DNA of 16,140 nt, taken from Gammaproteobacteria bacterium. GTDB lineage: Bacteria > Pseudomonadota > Gammaproteobacteria > DSM-16500. The position numbers were made by a program, and so were the translations under genes. The stretch covers positions 1 to 16,140 of the forward strand of contig JABDEF010000026.1 of assembly GCA_013287235.1 (NCBI GenBank), given 5' to 3'. Every line of letters starts with the position of its first letter. Within the stretch, counting starts at the first letter, position 1. Below are positions 6,662 to 13,652 of this stretch, piece after piece. A model generated the notes under the pieces. It ran no database searches, was not told the DNA's origin, and saw only the letters and a program-made list of their open reading frames with translations.

Positions 6662-8089
6662 ATGGCATTAGATGATAAAGTATTCCGATCGGCAATCGCT
6701 AAGATAAACAAGATTAAGGCGAAACAAACTTTAATTCCTCAAATACAAGTTTTTGAGGATCCGCCACATTTAAAGAAAGAAATAACTAATTCTAACTTAC
6801 ATCCGAATACTCCACAGGAAGTAATAAATTCGTTTGAAACTAAGACAACTATCATTCATAAAAATATTCTTTCCAATTCTATTGTTGAAGAGACACATAA
6901 TCGTACTGAAAATGATAAAAATTTAGATCATGTGCAAAGTAATTCTGAAAACCCTATTTATAAAAATAATGAGAAATATGATACAAATAGGGGTACAGAA
7001 TATAGTACGATAAAGGGTACAAAAAAGGGTACAGAACAAATAATAAATCAAAATTGGGTACAGGATAATGGTACAAATAGTAATACAATAATTAGTACAA
7101 AAAGGAGTACAGAAATAGGGTTCAATTTAAATAAAACCACAAGCTCGATTTTAGAAAAATATCCCGATTTTATTTATAGACGCCCATATGATTCCTTAAC
7201 GGGTATTCCTAAAAAGATCGTTGATGTTATTTTTGAAATTTGTAGAAAATATGGAATGAGAGAAACACCACCATTTCCTTTTGCTATGCTTGTAAGACTA
7301 TGTAATGAAAAGAAAAATTCGGTAAAAGTTACAAGACAACGTCTTCTAGATGAAGAAATCATTATGACAAAAAAACCTCCTCACGCACACGCAAAAGGTC
7401 GCTCAGGAATGCTCATATATAAGCTTAGAGAAGATATATTTGATGAAATAAATGATAGCTTGTCTTTGTTAATCAGAGGCAATAATTCTTCGCAGAATAA
7501 GGGTACAAAATATAGTACTGGACGAGGTACAAAGGCTCCTAGTAGTAGTAGTGATTATAATAAAACTACTACTACTGATTTACCTGACGAATGGAAAAAA
7601 ATCAATGTGACACCACTCAAGGTGATAAATTTTGGTATTTTAGAAATAAAAAATATTTTTAGAAAATGTCCACAACACATAACCCATGATGTTGTTCAAG
7701 ATTCCATTTATCAATTTGCTTATGGCATAGAGAATAACCCTGAACGTTACAAAAACATGAATGCACCCTCTGGTATTTTAGTGAAGTCTCTATGTGAGGG
7801 TAATCTATGGACAGAAAATGGTTATATATCACCGGAAGAGAAATTAAAAGCAGAAAAAGAAAATCGAATTACTCTCATTATTGAGCAACAATTTAAAGAA
7901 CCAAAATTTCTAGATTGGTTTAATACTTTAGATGAAAGTAAAAAAGAAAGCTTGGTTTCACAAGGTGTGAAAAGTAGCACGAGTTATATGATTTCAAAAG
8001 CAGTTATTCAAAAAGAGCATGCTTATAAATATTTCGAGCATGAAATTTGGCCTGAAATTTTAGAAAAATTTAAAATAGAAATGATATGA
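6662..8089 (+). CDS. ParA-partner DNA-binding protein, winged-helix-like, unrecognised family
   Basis: This 475-residue protein sits where ParB would be but shows no ParB motifs. A low-complexity, Asn/Thr-rich segment (about 35-165) precedes a compact central region (about 168-262). The latter contains FPFAMLVRLCNEKKNSVKVT followed by RQRLLDEEIIMTKK and a basic KGRSGMLIYKL, which look like an HTH and the wing of a winged-helix domain. A second linker (270-308) leads to a helical C-terminal part (310-475) with a charged EEKLKAEKENR stretch. Both linkers are encoded by GTAC repeats: residues 107-151 and 280-290 read as four-residue units (NRGT, EYST, IKGT, KKGT). GGAGG (6648-6652) precedes the ATG. 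Likely role, by inference: centromere-binding adaptor for ParA or plasmid replication initiator. No obvious Rep gene is otherwise present. Confidence 0.75.
   Translation: MALDDKVFRSAIAKINKIKAKQTLIPQIQVFEDPPHLKKEITNSNLHPNTPQEVINSFETKTTIIHKNILSNSIVEETHNRTENDKNLDHVQSNSENPIYKNNEKYDTNRGTEYSTIKGTKKGTEQIINQNWVQDNGTNSNTIISTKRSTEIGFNLNKTTSSILEKYPDFIYRRPYDSLTGIPKKIVDVIFEICRKYGMRETPPFPFAMLVRLCNEKKNSVKVTRQRLLDEEIIMTKKPPHAHAKGRSGMLIYKLREDIFDEINDSLSLLIRGNNSSQNKGTKYSTGRGTKAPSSSSDYNKTTTTDLPDEWKKINVTPLKVINFGILEIKNIFRKCPQHITHDVVQDSIYQFAYGIENNPERYKNMNAPSGILVKSLCEGNLWTENGYISPEEKLKAEKENRITLIIEQQFKEPKFLDWFNTLDESKKESLVSQGVKSSTSYMISKAVIQKEHAYKYFEHEIWPEILEKFKIEMI
6981..7110. repeat. Intragenic GTAC array, 12-bp period (cluster 1)
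   Basis: Within the ParA-partner gene GTAC starts at 6993, 7005, 7017, 7029, 7058, 7071, 7095 and 7107, with in-phase ATAC at 6981 and 7083. Steps are 12 bp except for one 29-bp gap and one 13-bp step, the latter changing the reading of the motif from Gly-Thr to Val-Gln. The same core, GGGTACA and TATAGTAC, is used upstream of parA, where steps are mainly 13 bp. Confidence 0.85.
7503..7530. repeat. Intragenic GTAC array (cluster 2)
   Basis: Three further GTAC sites at 7503, 7515 and 7527, exactly 12 bp apart, encode KGTKYSTGRGT in the second linker of the ParA-partner protein. The first two, with their spacer, nearly repeat 6991-7008 base for base. Confidence 0.8.
7541..7576. repeat. Perfect 12-bp inverted repeat in coding sequence
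   Basis: Four AGT codons (7541-7552) and four ACT codons (7565-7576) are exact reverse complements, separated by a 12-bp AT-rich loop. They encode Ser4 and Thr4 around DYNK, immediately after GTAC cluster 2. The structure could form a hairpin in mRNA or single-stranded DNA. Confidence 0.85.
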
Positions 8090-8124
8090 GAACAAAATAC
8101 AAAAATAATTGAAGACTTGAAAAA

Positions 8125-9171
8125 ATGACCTCGGTACTTTTATCTCCATACAAAATTTCAAATACGATAGAATTAAAAAATCGGATTATTATGGCGCCGA
8201 TGACAAGACGCAAGGCTCATCATGATCATACACCGAATGGAATAATGATTGATTATTATGCTAAACGTTCATATGCGGGAATGATAATAACAGAAGGGAC
8301 TATTATTACTCAGGACGCGATTGGATTTGGAAATGTGCCAGGAATTTTTACTGATAAACATATTGAGATATGGCAGAAAATAACTGATGCTGTACATAAA
8401 AATAACGGAATTATTTTCTTGCAACTATGGCACTGCGGTCGTATTTCACATCCCATTTTCCATAATGGAAAACCACCTATCTCTGCATCAGAAACGAATG
8501 CGAATGTACCGTTGGGTAGTTCGGGCTATACCAGTAGTATCTCTCGTGCAGCATCAACATCTGAAATTCAATCTCTTATAAATGATTATGCAACTGCCGC
8601 AGAAAATGCAATGAAAGCTGATTTTGATGGTGTTGAAATACACGGGGCCAATGGTTATCTCGTCGATCAATTTCTTCATTATTGTACCAATCAGAGAGAA
8701 GATGAATATGGTGAAACACCTGAAAATATGGCACGTTTTTGTTTAGAAGTTATTTCTGCTTGTGGTAAAATCATTGGCTTTAATCGTGTTGGCTTGAGAT
8801 TGTCACCAGGCGGACACATGAGTGGAATTGTAACGGATTATAAAGATCAATTTATATATCAGCATTTGCTAAATGAATTAAATAAAATTCCAATTGCTTA
8901 TGTTCATACGGGGATCTTTGATGATTCAACGGTGTTTTCTGAACTTGGTGGTTTAACAGCAACATCGTTTTTAAGAAAATATTACTCGAATACTCTAATT
9001 GCCTCAGGAGGCTATGATTTCACGTCTGCAGAAAGCAGTATTAAACAAGGATTATTTGATCTAGTTGCAATGGGGAGACCATTCATAGCTAATCTTGATT
9101 TACTAGAAAAGCTAAAAACCAACCAAGTACTAAGACAGTATGATCAAAACATGTTAAATACATTGGAGTAG
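8125..9171 (+). CDS. Old Yellow Enzyme family NAD(P)H:flavin oxidoreductase
   Basis: This 348-residue FMN-dependent ene-reductase (NemA/OYE type) reduces activated C=C bonds or nitro compounds in the cytoplasm using NAD(P)H. Key segments are KNRIIMAPMTRRKA (residues 18-31, FMN-binding strand 1), the substrate-binding pair H173 and N176 in EIHGANGYL, with the candidate proton donor Y178, then NQREDEYG (189-196), RLSPGG (225-230) and the FMN-phosphate segment ASGGYDF with VAMGRPFIANLDL near the C-terminus. Length is near the family norm. The ribosome site is weak (GAAG about 12 bases upstream). It starts 35 bp after the ParA-partner gene, possibly read through from it. A diverged partial copy lies at 15082-15412. 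The physiological substrate cannot be told from sequence. Confidence 0.93.
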   Translation: MTSVLLSPYKISNTIELKNRIIMAPMTRRKAHHDHTPNGIMIDYYAKRSYAGMIITEGTIITQDAIGFGNVPGIFTDKHIEIWQKITDAVHKNNGIIFLQLWHCGRISHPIFHNGKPPISASETNANVPLGSSGYTSSISRAASTSEIQSLINDYATAAENAMKADFDGVEIHGANGYLVDQFLHYCTNQREDEYGETPENMARFCLEVISACGKIIGFNRVGLRLSPGGHMSGIVTDYKDQFIYQHLLNELNKIPIAYVHTGIFDDSTVFSELGGLTATSFLRKYYSNTLIASGGYDFTSAESSIKQGLFDLVAMGRPFIANLDLLEKLKTNQVLRQYDQNMLNTLE

Positions 9172-9417
9172 TATATTTTATAATTCGCTGACACATTCTG
9201 GAGAAATATATGTTTAGTTTGTATAAGTTTCATGATTGTGAAAAGATAAAAAAAACAATACGAGTCCAAATTAGTAGAAATAGACTCGCGAGATAGAATC
9301 TTGGCAGATTTTATTTCTATTTGTTGCATTAGACTTATAAAAAATTATGAATTTTTTGTTCCCATTTTAACGCAAGGAATGGTGAACGCATAATTTTCAT
9401 AAAATGGTTAGATATAT
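9172..9417. other. Intergenic region, no gene
   Basis: AT-rich stretch between the Old Yellow Enzyme and TMP-synthase-like genes. The only structure I see is a short 6-bp inverted repeat, CGAGTC (9261-9266) and GACTCG (9283-9288), without a T run. No promoter stands out. Confidence 0.4.
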
Positions 9418-9993
9418 ATGAAAGTAGATAATCGAATTCTAATGATAACGGGATCAGATCCAAACAAAAGAGATGATTTCTTAAATAAAATTAAATTGCA
9501 TATTGATAAAGGAACAAGATTAATTCAATTTAGAGCAAAAGAATTAAATAAAGATGAATATATTTCTTTAGCAAAAGATATTCTTAAAATAGGAAAAAAA
9601 TTTAATACAAAAATAATTTTAAATACTGATATCGAAATAGTGGAAATGTTAAATGCTGACGGAATTCATTTGAGTAGCAAACTATTGGAAAAAATTAATA
9701 AACGACCGTTATCTGATAAAAAAATTGTTTCTGCTGCATGTCATAATTTAACACAATTACAGCATGCAGAACTGATAGGGGTAGATTTTGTTACTCTATC
9801 ACCGGTGTATCAAACAAAAACTCATCCAGATGCGATACCGCTTGGTTGGAGTTTGTTTTCAGACTTATGCAAAATAATCAATATACCAATTTACGCTTTA
9901 GGTGGTTTGTCAGAAAGCGATTTAGATGTCGCTATATCTCACGGAGCTTTTGGTATTGCTGCCATAAGTTCTTTATGGGATAAAAAATATTAA
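9418..9993 (+). CDS. TMP-synthase-like (ThiE/TenI fold) protein
   Basis: This 191-residue TIM-barrel protein belongs to the thiamine phosphate synthase/TenI superfamily. It shows LIQFRAKEL (35-43), ILNTDIEIVEMLNADGIHLS (67-86), VDFVTLSPVYQTKTHP (122-137) and the phosphate-binding YALGGLSESDL (159-169). The C-terminal HGAFGIAAISSLW and SPV.QTKTHP.A.PLGW match the domain fused behind a Nudix hydrolase in many gammaproteobacterial MutT-ThiE proteins more than classical ThiE, whose GIHLGQED is ADGIHLSS here. The protein is stand-alone here, without the Nudix half. It might not make thiamine phosphate at all; no other thi gene or thiamine riboswitch is visible nearby. The ribosome site before ATG 9418 is poor, so the start is less certain than the family. 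Confidence 0.82.
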   Translation: MKVDNRILMITGSDPNKRDDFLNKIKLHIDKGTRLIQFRAKELNKDEYISLAKDILKIGKKFNTKIILNTDIEIVEMLNADGIHLSSKLLEKINKRPLSDKKIVSAACHNLTQLQHAELIGVDFVTLSPVYQTKTHPDAIPLGWSLFSDLCKIINIPIYALGGLSESDLDVAISHGAFGIAAISSLWDKKY

Positions 9994-10103
9994 AAAATTT
10001 AATATTCTACGTATTTCTACGGTGAAAAATAATCTTTAAATTCAATAAATTTTTAAATATGATGATTCAACACGAGCAATAACACTACAAAGAGGGGATA
10101 AAC

Positions 10104-11255
10104 ATGAAAAATCGTCACAATCATTATAACAAAAGTGATAGTGATTTCCATAAGGCGTATATACGCAAGACGTTATTGCTTTACTATCCTGAAGCTAAAG
10201 AATTTTCAATGATTGCTTCAAAAGGAGATATCGATGCTCTTGTGGAGTGCAAGCCCTTACTTGCAGAAGAATTTTGCAGGTCTATTGAGGACAAGGCTGT
10301 TCATAAGCCACTATTGCGGCCAATTTTACATATAGCAATTAATTTCCTTGATGTAGACTTTGTGCACTTTTTACTAAAAGAAGGTGCTAATCCTAATATT
10401 TTAAATTCTTATGGCCAATCAACACTAGAAATTTTACTTGCTACTATGGGTGCAAAAATTTTCAATTCCTATAACAATCCGAAAGAGATAATTAGTAATA
10501 AAAAGATTGGTAAAGCAGAAAAAATATTTGATTTACTACTTTGTTTTGGGTTAGATCACAACAAAATTAGTTGGACACCGCCATTTTTAAAAAGGCTTAA
10601 CAAAATAAAGGAAGATTTAGATGACATCGCCTCCCAACGAGAAGAACATTATCGACTCGTAACTTATATATGTACGATATCAGAATTATCGGCTCATAAA
10701 AATAAATCATGGGTTAAGCGAAATATAGAAGTATTGGAAAATAAACTTGATATTAGAACGTTAGAAAAAGAATATAAAAAATACTTATCTTCTGATAAAT
10801 ATTTACAAGACTGGTTTCAATCAACCTCTACAATATTTAAGACAATTGAAATATCTTCAATAAAAATACAATCAGAAAAAAAAGAGTTTTTAACAAAAGT
10901 CAAACATGACATCGAAGAAAGCATGAATCATCCAACGCTATCTATCCCATTTATTTTTCTCATCTTGGAATATGCTCACACAGAATTTGATATAAGTATG
11001 AAAATAGCGGAAATGCGATGCAAAAAAAATAATAAAAACAATTTTTGGTTAACAACCGAAATCGATTCATTTGATACTGAAAGATATAAAAATATTTTAA
11101 AATATGCCGCAATACTTAAAAATGTATTAACGATATTTGAACAGGTAATCTTTAGCCCCAATACATATAACACTGATGGCTTACTTGAAACTATAGCAGA
11201 ATATGCCATGGATGATACGTCTAAAACAAAAAAACCAGGGTATCATCTGCATTGA
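10104..11255 (+). CDS. Ankyrin-repeat-like protein, possible secreted effector
   Basis: This 383-residue protein has two or three ankyrin-like units in its first 160 residues: FSMIASKGDIDALVECKPLL (34-53), PILHIAINFLDVDFVHFLLK with EGANPN after it (73-98), and a weaker unit starting SYGQSTLEILLATMG and ending IFDLLLCFGLD (102-157). The remainder, about 160-383, is helical and Lys/Glu-rich, without a known domain; there is no signal peptide or membrane segment. AGAGGGG (10090-10096) lies 7 bases before the ATG, a good ribosome site. Ankyrin proteins of this build are common type IV effectors in Legionellales and similar bacteria, but nothing here proves export. It is an odd neighbour for metabolic genes. 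Function not recognised. Confidence 0.72.
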   Translation: MKNRHNHYNKSDSDFHKAYIRKTLLLYYPEAKEFSMIASKGDIDALVECKPLLAEEFCRSIEDKAVHKPLLRPILHIAINFLDVDFVHFLLKEGANPNILNSYGQSTLEILLATMGAKIFNSYNNPKEIISNKKIGKAEKIFDLLLCFGLDHNKISWTPPFLKRLNKIKEDLDDIASQREEHYRLVTYICTISELSAHKNKSWVKRNIEVLENKLDIRTLEKEYKKYLSSDKYLQDWFQSTSTIFKTIEISSIKIQSEKKEFLTKVKHDIEESMNHPTLSIPFIFLILEYAHTEFDISMKIAEMRCKKNNKNNFWLTTEIDSFDTERYKNILKYAAILKNVLTIFEQVIFSPNTYNTDGLLETIAEYAMDDTSKTKKPGYHLH

Positions 11256-11293
11256 TTTTTTAGGACAATAAATTTTAATACAAGGATACAGTC

Positions 11294-11368
11294 ATGTTTG
11301 CTATGTTTTCAAAATTATTTAAAAAAATACACAAAATTTTAGATAACTCTTTTGTAGAGTTGAAATAG
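11294..11368 (+). CDS. 24-residue cationic amphipathic peptide ORF
   Basis: A short frame encodes MFAMFSKLFKKIHKILDNSF followed by VELK. AAGGA (11282-11286) stands 7 bases before the ATG, and the stop is 3 bp before the aminotransferase ATG, which itself has a weak ribosome site, so translational coupling is plausible. On a helical wheel the Phe/Leu/Ile residues would fall on one face and the lysines on the other. It could be a leader that couples translation, a small membrane-active peptide or a chance frame. No homologue is known to me. Confidence 0.45.
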   Translation: MFAMFSKLFKKIHKILDNSFVELK

Positions 11369-11371
11369 TTT

Positions 11372-12247
11372 ATGAAAATTTATTTAAATGGAAACTTCAT
11401 TTCAGATCAGGATGTAAAAATAGAGCATAATGATAGAGGTTTTTTGCTAAGTGATGGTATTTTTGAGACCATGAGAGCTTACGATGGAAGTGTATTTTGT
11501 TTAGAAGCTCATTATGAGCGATTAACCAAATCCGCTAAATTTTTGGAAATATCATTTACAATTACATTGCAAGAGTTTAAACGAATTATAAATAATTTAT
11601 TAAAAGCTAATGAATTAAATGATAAAAATGCAAGTTTACGAGTAACTCTTACCCGTGGAACTGGACCACGAGGATTAATTCCGCCTGAAAATGTTAATCC
11701 CACTCTAATGGCTACGGCATTCCCATTCACGCCTAGTACTCCAAAACCATCTAAAGTAATTATAAGTCAAATTCGTCGCAATGAATTTTCTCCTCTGTCA
11801 AACATTAAGTCGTTATGTTATTTGGATAACATTCTTGCTAGGAGTGATGCAAATAAAAAAGGAGTAGATGAATGTATTCTTCTTAATACAATCGGAAATG
11901 TTGCGTGCGCAAGTGTCGCGAATGTATTTCTGGTTACAGAAAATGGTGTTATCACACCAAGACTTCAAGAGGGGGCTTTGCCTGGAATTACCAGGAAAGT
12001 TATAATGGATCTTTGTAAAGCGAACAACATTCCTGTGTTTGAGCAAGCAATTACTGAAGTTGACTTAATGAAGGCTAAAGAAGTTTTCTTTACAAACAGG
12101 CTTATTGAAATACAACCTGTTGTAGAAGTTAATTCTAAATTAATCAATGGCGGTAAAGTTGGTGAGGTCGTTTTATTACTTCAAAAACTTTATAAAAATA
12201 AAATAATCAACTCTTTTGAAAAAAATGAAAAAATTCCGTTTGCGTAG
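11372..12247 (+). CDS. Class IV PLP-dependent aminotransferase (DAAT/IlvE/PabC-like)
   Basis: This 291-residue fold-type IV enzyme resembles D-amino-acid and branched-chain aminotransferases and aminodeoxychorismate lyase. It begins YLNGNFISDQDVKIEHNDRG and continues LSDGIFETMRAYDG (27-39). The PLP lysine is K146 in NIKSLCYLDNILARSDA. The phosphate-binding loop is ANVFLV (183-188) and LPGITRKVI (203-211). The position usually occupied by the Glu that holds the pyridine nitrogen (VTEGSSSNVF in DAAT) is Cys here (C179 in NVACASVANVF). Some related subfamilies share that change, so the enzyme may still be active but with altered chemistry. It follows the 24-residue ORF by 3 bp. It could convert amino acids for a local pathway; the substrate is not predictable. 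Confidence 0.88.
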   Translation: MKIYLNGNFISDQDVKIEHNDRGFLLSDGIFETMRAYDGSVFCLEAHYERLTKSAKFLEISFTITLQEFKRIINNLLKANELNDKNASLRVTLTRGTGPRGLIPPENVNPTLMATAFPFTPSTPKPSKVIISQIRRNEFSPLSNIKSLCYLDNILARSDANKKGVDECILLNTIGNVACASVANVFLVTENGVITPRLQEGALPGITRKVIMDLCKANNIPVFEQAITEVDLMKAKEVFFTNRLIEIQPVVEVNSKLINGGKVGEVVLLLQKLYKNKIINSFEKNEKIPFA

Positions 12248-12344
12248 TTTTCTTTTTTAATATGTCGTAATTTTATAGTATCAATCATAGAATGTAGGAT
12301 ATATAATTAATTTAATAAACTTTATTTTAATTGAGAATAAATCA

Positions 12345-12938
12345 ATGGTACTTAATATTTTACAAGTTGGTGACCCTATACTTCGACAAATTGCACAAGA
12401 AGTCCAAAAAGAAGATATCACGAGTCAAAAAATTAAAGACTATATCGCAGATATGAAAGAAACGATGTACGCTGCCCCAGGCGTTGGACTTGCTGCAACG
12501 CAAGTGGGTATTCCGCTGCAAATCATTGTTATTGAAGACTGTGAAAAATATTTATCAACTTTACCATCAGAAATACGTAAGGAACGTGAACGGTACCCTG
12601 TGCCATTTCATGTCATTATCAATCCTAAAATTACCGTTACAAGTGAGGAAAATGCATTTTTTTTCGAAGGGTGTTTGAGTGTGAATGGATGTGCTCGTAT
12701 TACACCTAGGGCAAAAAGCGTTCGAGTGGAATGTTTAGATGAAAATGGCAATGAGAAAATTATTCATGCTAATGGTTGGTACGCAAGAATCCTGCAACAT
12801 GAAATTGACCACCTCATGGGAAAATTATTCATTGACAGATCAGATAAAAGAACTGAGATAGGGATGAATGAATATAGTAAAAAATGGTTAAATGCTTCCG
12901 CAAAAGAAATACAAGATTTTTTACAGAATCATGTTTAA
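12345..12938 (+). CDS. def: Peptide deformylase (accessory copy)
   Basis: This 197-residue metallohydrolase removes the N-formyl group from nascent proteins. All three active-site motifs are present: GVGLAATQVG (46-55), EGCLSV (108-113, metal ligand C110) and QHEIDHLMG (151-159, metal ligands H152 and H156, catalytic E153). A segment of about 20 residues between 66 and 88 (CEKYLSTLPSEIRKERERYP) is longer than in the Escherichia coli enzyme but is seen in other members. It is slightly longer than usual at the C-terminus. The housekeeping copy normally sits beside fmt; there is no fmt here, so this is probably a second gene. Extra deformylases can confer tolerance to deformylase inhibitors, which would fit a self-protection or resistance role here, by inference. 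Confidence 0.95.
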   Translation: MVLNILQVGDPILRQIAQEVQKEDITSQKIKDYIADMKETMYAAPGVGLAATQVGIPLQIIVIEDCEKYLSTLPSEIRKERERYPVPFHVIINPKITVTSEENAFFFEGCLSVNGCARITPRAKSVRVECLDENGNEKIIHANGWYARILQHEIDHLMGKLFIDRSDKRTEIGMNEYSKKWLNASAKEIQDFLQNHV

Positions 12939-13003
12939 ATAATAAAAAAAATTTTTTAATATTGGAATACAAAATAAATAAACAATAATTCAAGGAATTA
13001 ACA

Positions 13004-13147
13004 ATGAATATAGACAAAATTAATATTTTTCTGGCCAGAAGAGACTGGCGTGTTACAAATATCGAGATAGCAAACACACAATATCAAGCACTAGGAGTTG
13101 AAAACATTAAAAACAAAATTAATCACCCAGCGTTTGATAATTTCTAA
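13004..13147 (+). CDS. Unrecognised 47-residue protein
   Basis: A frame too short for most gene finders starts at ATG 13004 with AAGGAA (12992-12997) 6 bases upstream and ends 12 bp before the next gene. It opens MNIDKINIFLARRDWRVTNI and closes NKINHPAFDNF. It carries no membrane segment or known motif. The good ribosome site and close spacing to the following gene suggest it is real and cotranscribed with it. Alternatively, the two frames are remains of one longer gene, since the following product has no clear N-terminal start context. Confidence 0.5.
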   Translation: MNIDKINIFLARRDWRVTNIEIANTQYQALGVENIKNKINHPAFDNF

Positions 13148-13159
13148 GCAGGATGCGTA

Positions 13160-13585
13160 ATGAAGTACTTCGGATTCACACACAAAGTGCTGGTTGACTT
13201 TATGTTCATGAACTTCATAACTGTAATCGGGAGTTACCATGCAAAAAATGATTCTTTAAAGGCGTGGATCCAAATTCCATTTCTTGATGAAGACGAAAAA
13301 AATGTTGCCATGGAGAAACTAAAAGAAATAAGAGCAAGATATGCTGATGCTAGAAATAATCTTATATGCCATATTAATGACGAAATTCAAAATTGCACCA
13401 GTGTATTAACAAAACAAATTACTGACGACATAAATACACTGAGAAATATTTTTAACACCATTCGACGCAATAATAATATACCCATTATTATAACACCATA
13501 CTTACCATCAGATCATTATCCAGTTGTTGGTTTAAATAAAATTATCTCGGTCTTAATCGATAAATCTAATACAGATGTGGCATAA
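13160..13585 (+). CDS. Unrecognised 141-residue protein
   Basis: The product has a hydrophobic start (FTHKVLVDFMFMNFITVIGS, residues 6-25), then an acidic and helical middle (DEDEKNVAMEKLKEIRARYA and onward to about 118) that may form a coiled coil, and a Pro/Ile-rich IPIIITPYLPSDHYP segment (108-122 region). An AGGA lies about 7 bases before the ATG (13151-13154). A later Met (residues 15 or 17) is a possible alternative start, so the hydrophobic stretch may not be translated. It follows the 47-residue frame by 12 bp. It has no family I know, and its closeness to the deformylase gene is the only contextual clue. Confidence 0.55.
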   Translation: MKYFGFTHKVLVDFMFMNFITVIGSYHAKNDSLKAWIQIPFLDEDEKNVAMEKLKEIRARYADARNNLICHINDEIQNCTSVLTKQITDDINTLRNIFNTIRRNNNIPIIITPYLPSDHYPVVGLNKIISVLIDKSNTDVA

Positions 13586-13652
13586 TTAAAAAATGGAGAT
13601 GGAAAAAATATAGAAATATGAAAAATTAAAAATTTTTAAAAATAAATGTAAA

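Noticed and set aside
9261..9288. Terminator after the Old Yellow Enzyme gene
   Set aside because: A 6-bp stem with a 16-bp loop and no T run is too weak.
9172..9417. Thiamine (TPP) riboswitch upstream of the TMP-synthase-like gene
   Set aside because: No CUGAGA or ACCUGA-type conserved core is visible.
13586..13652. Bidirectional terminator between the 141-residue gene and the transporter
   Set aside because: Only an A/T palindrome (around TTAAAAATTTTTAA) is present, with no G+C-rich stem; expected by chance in this composition.
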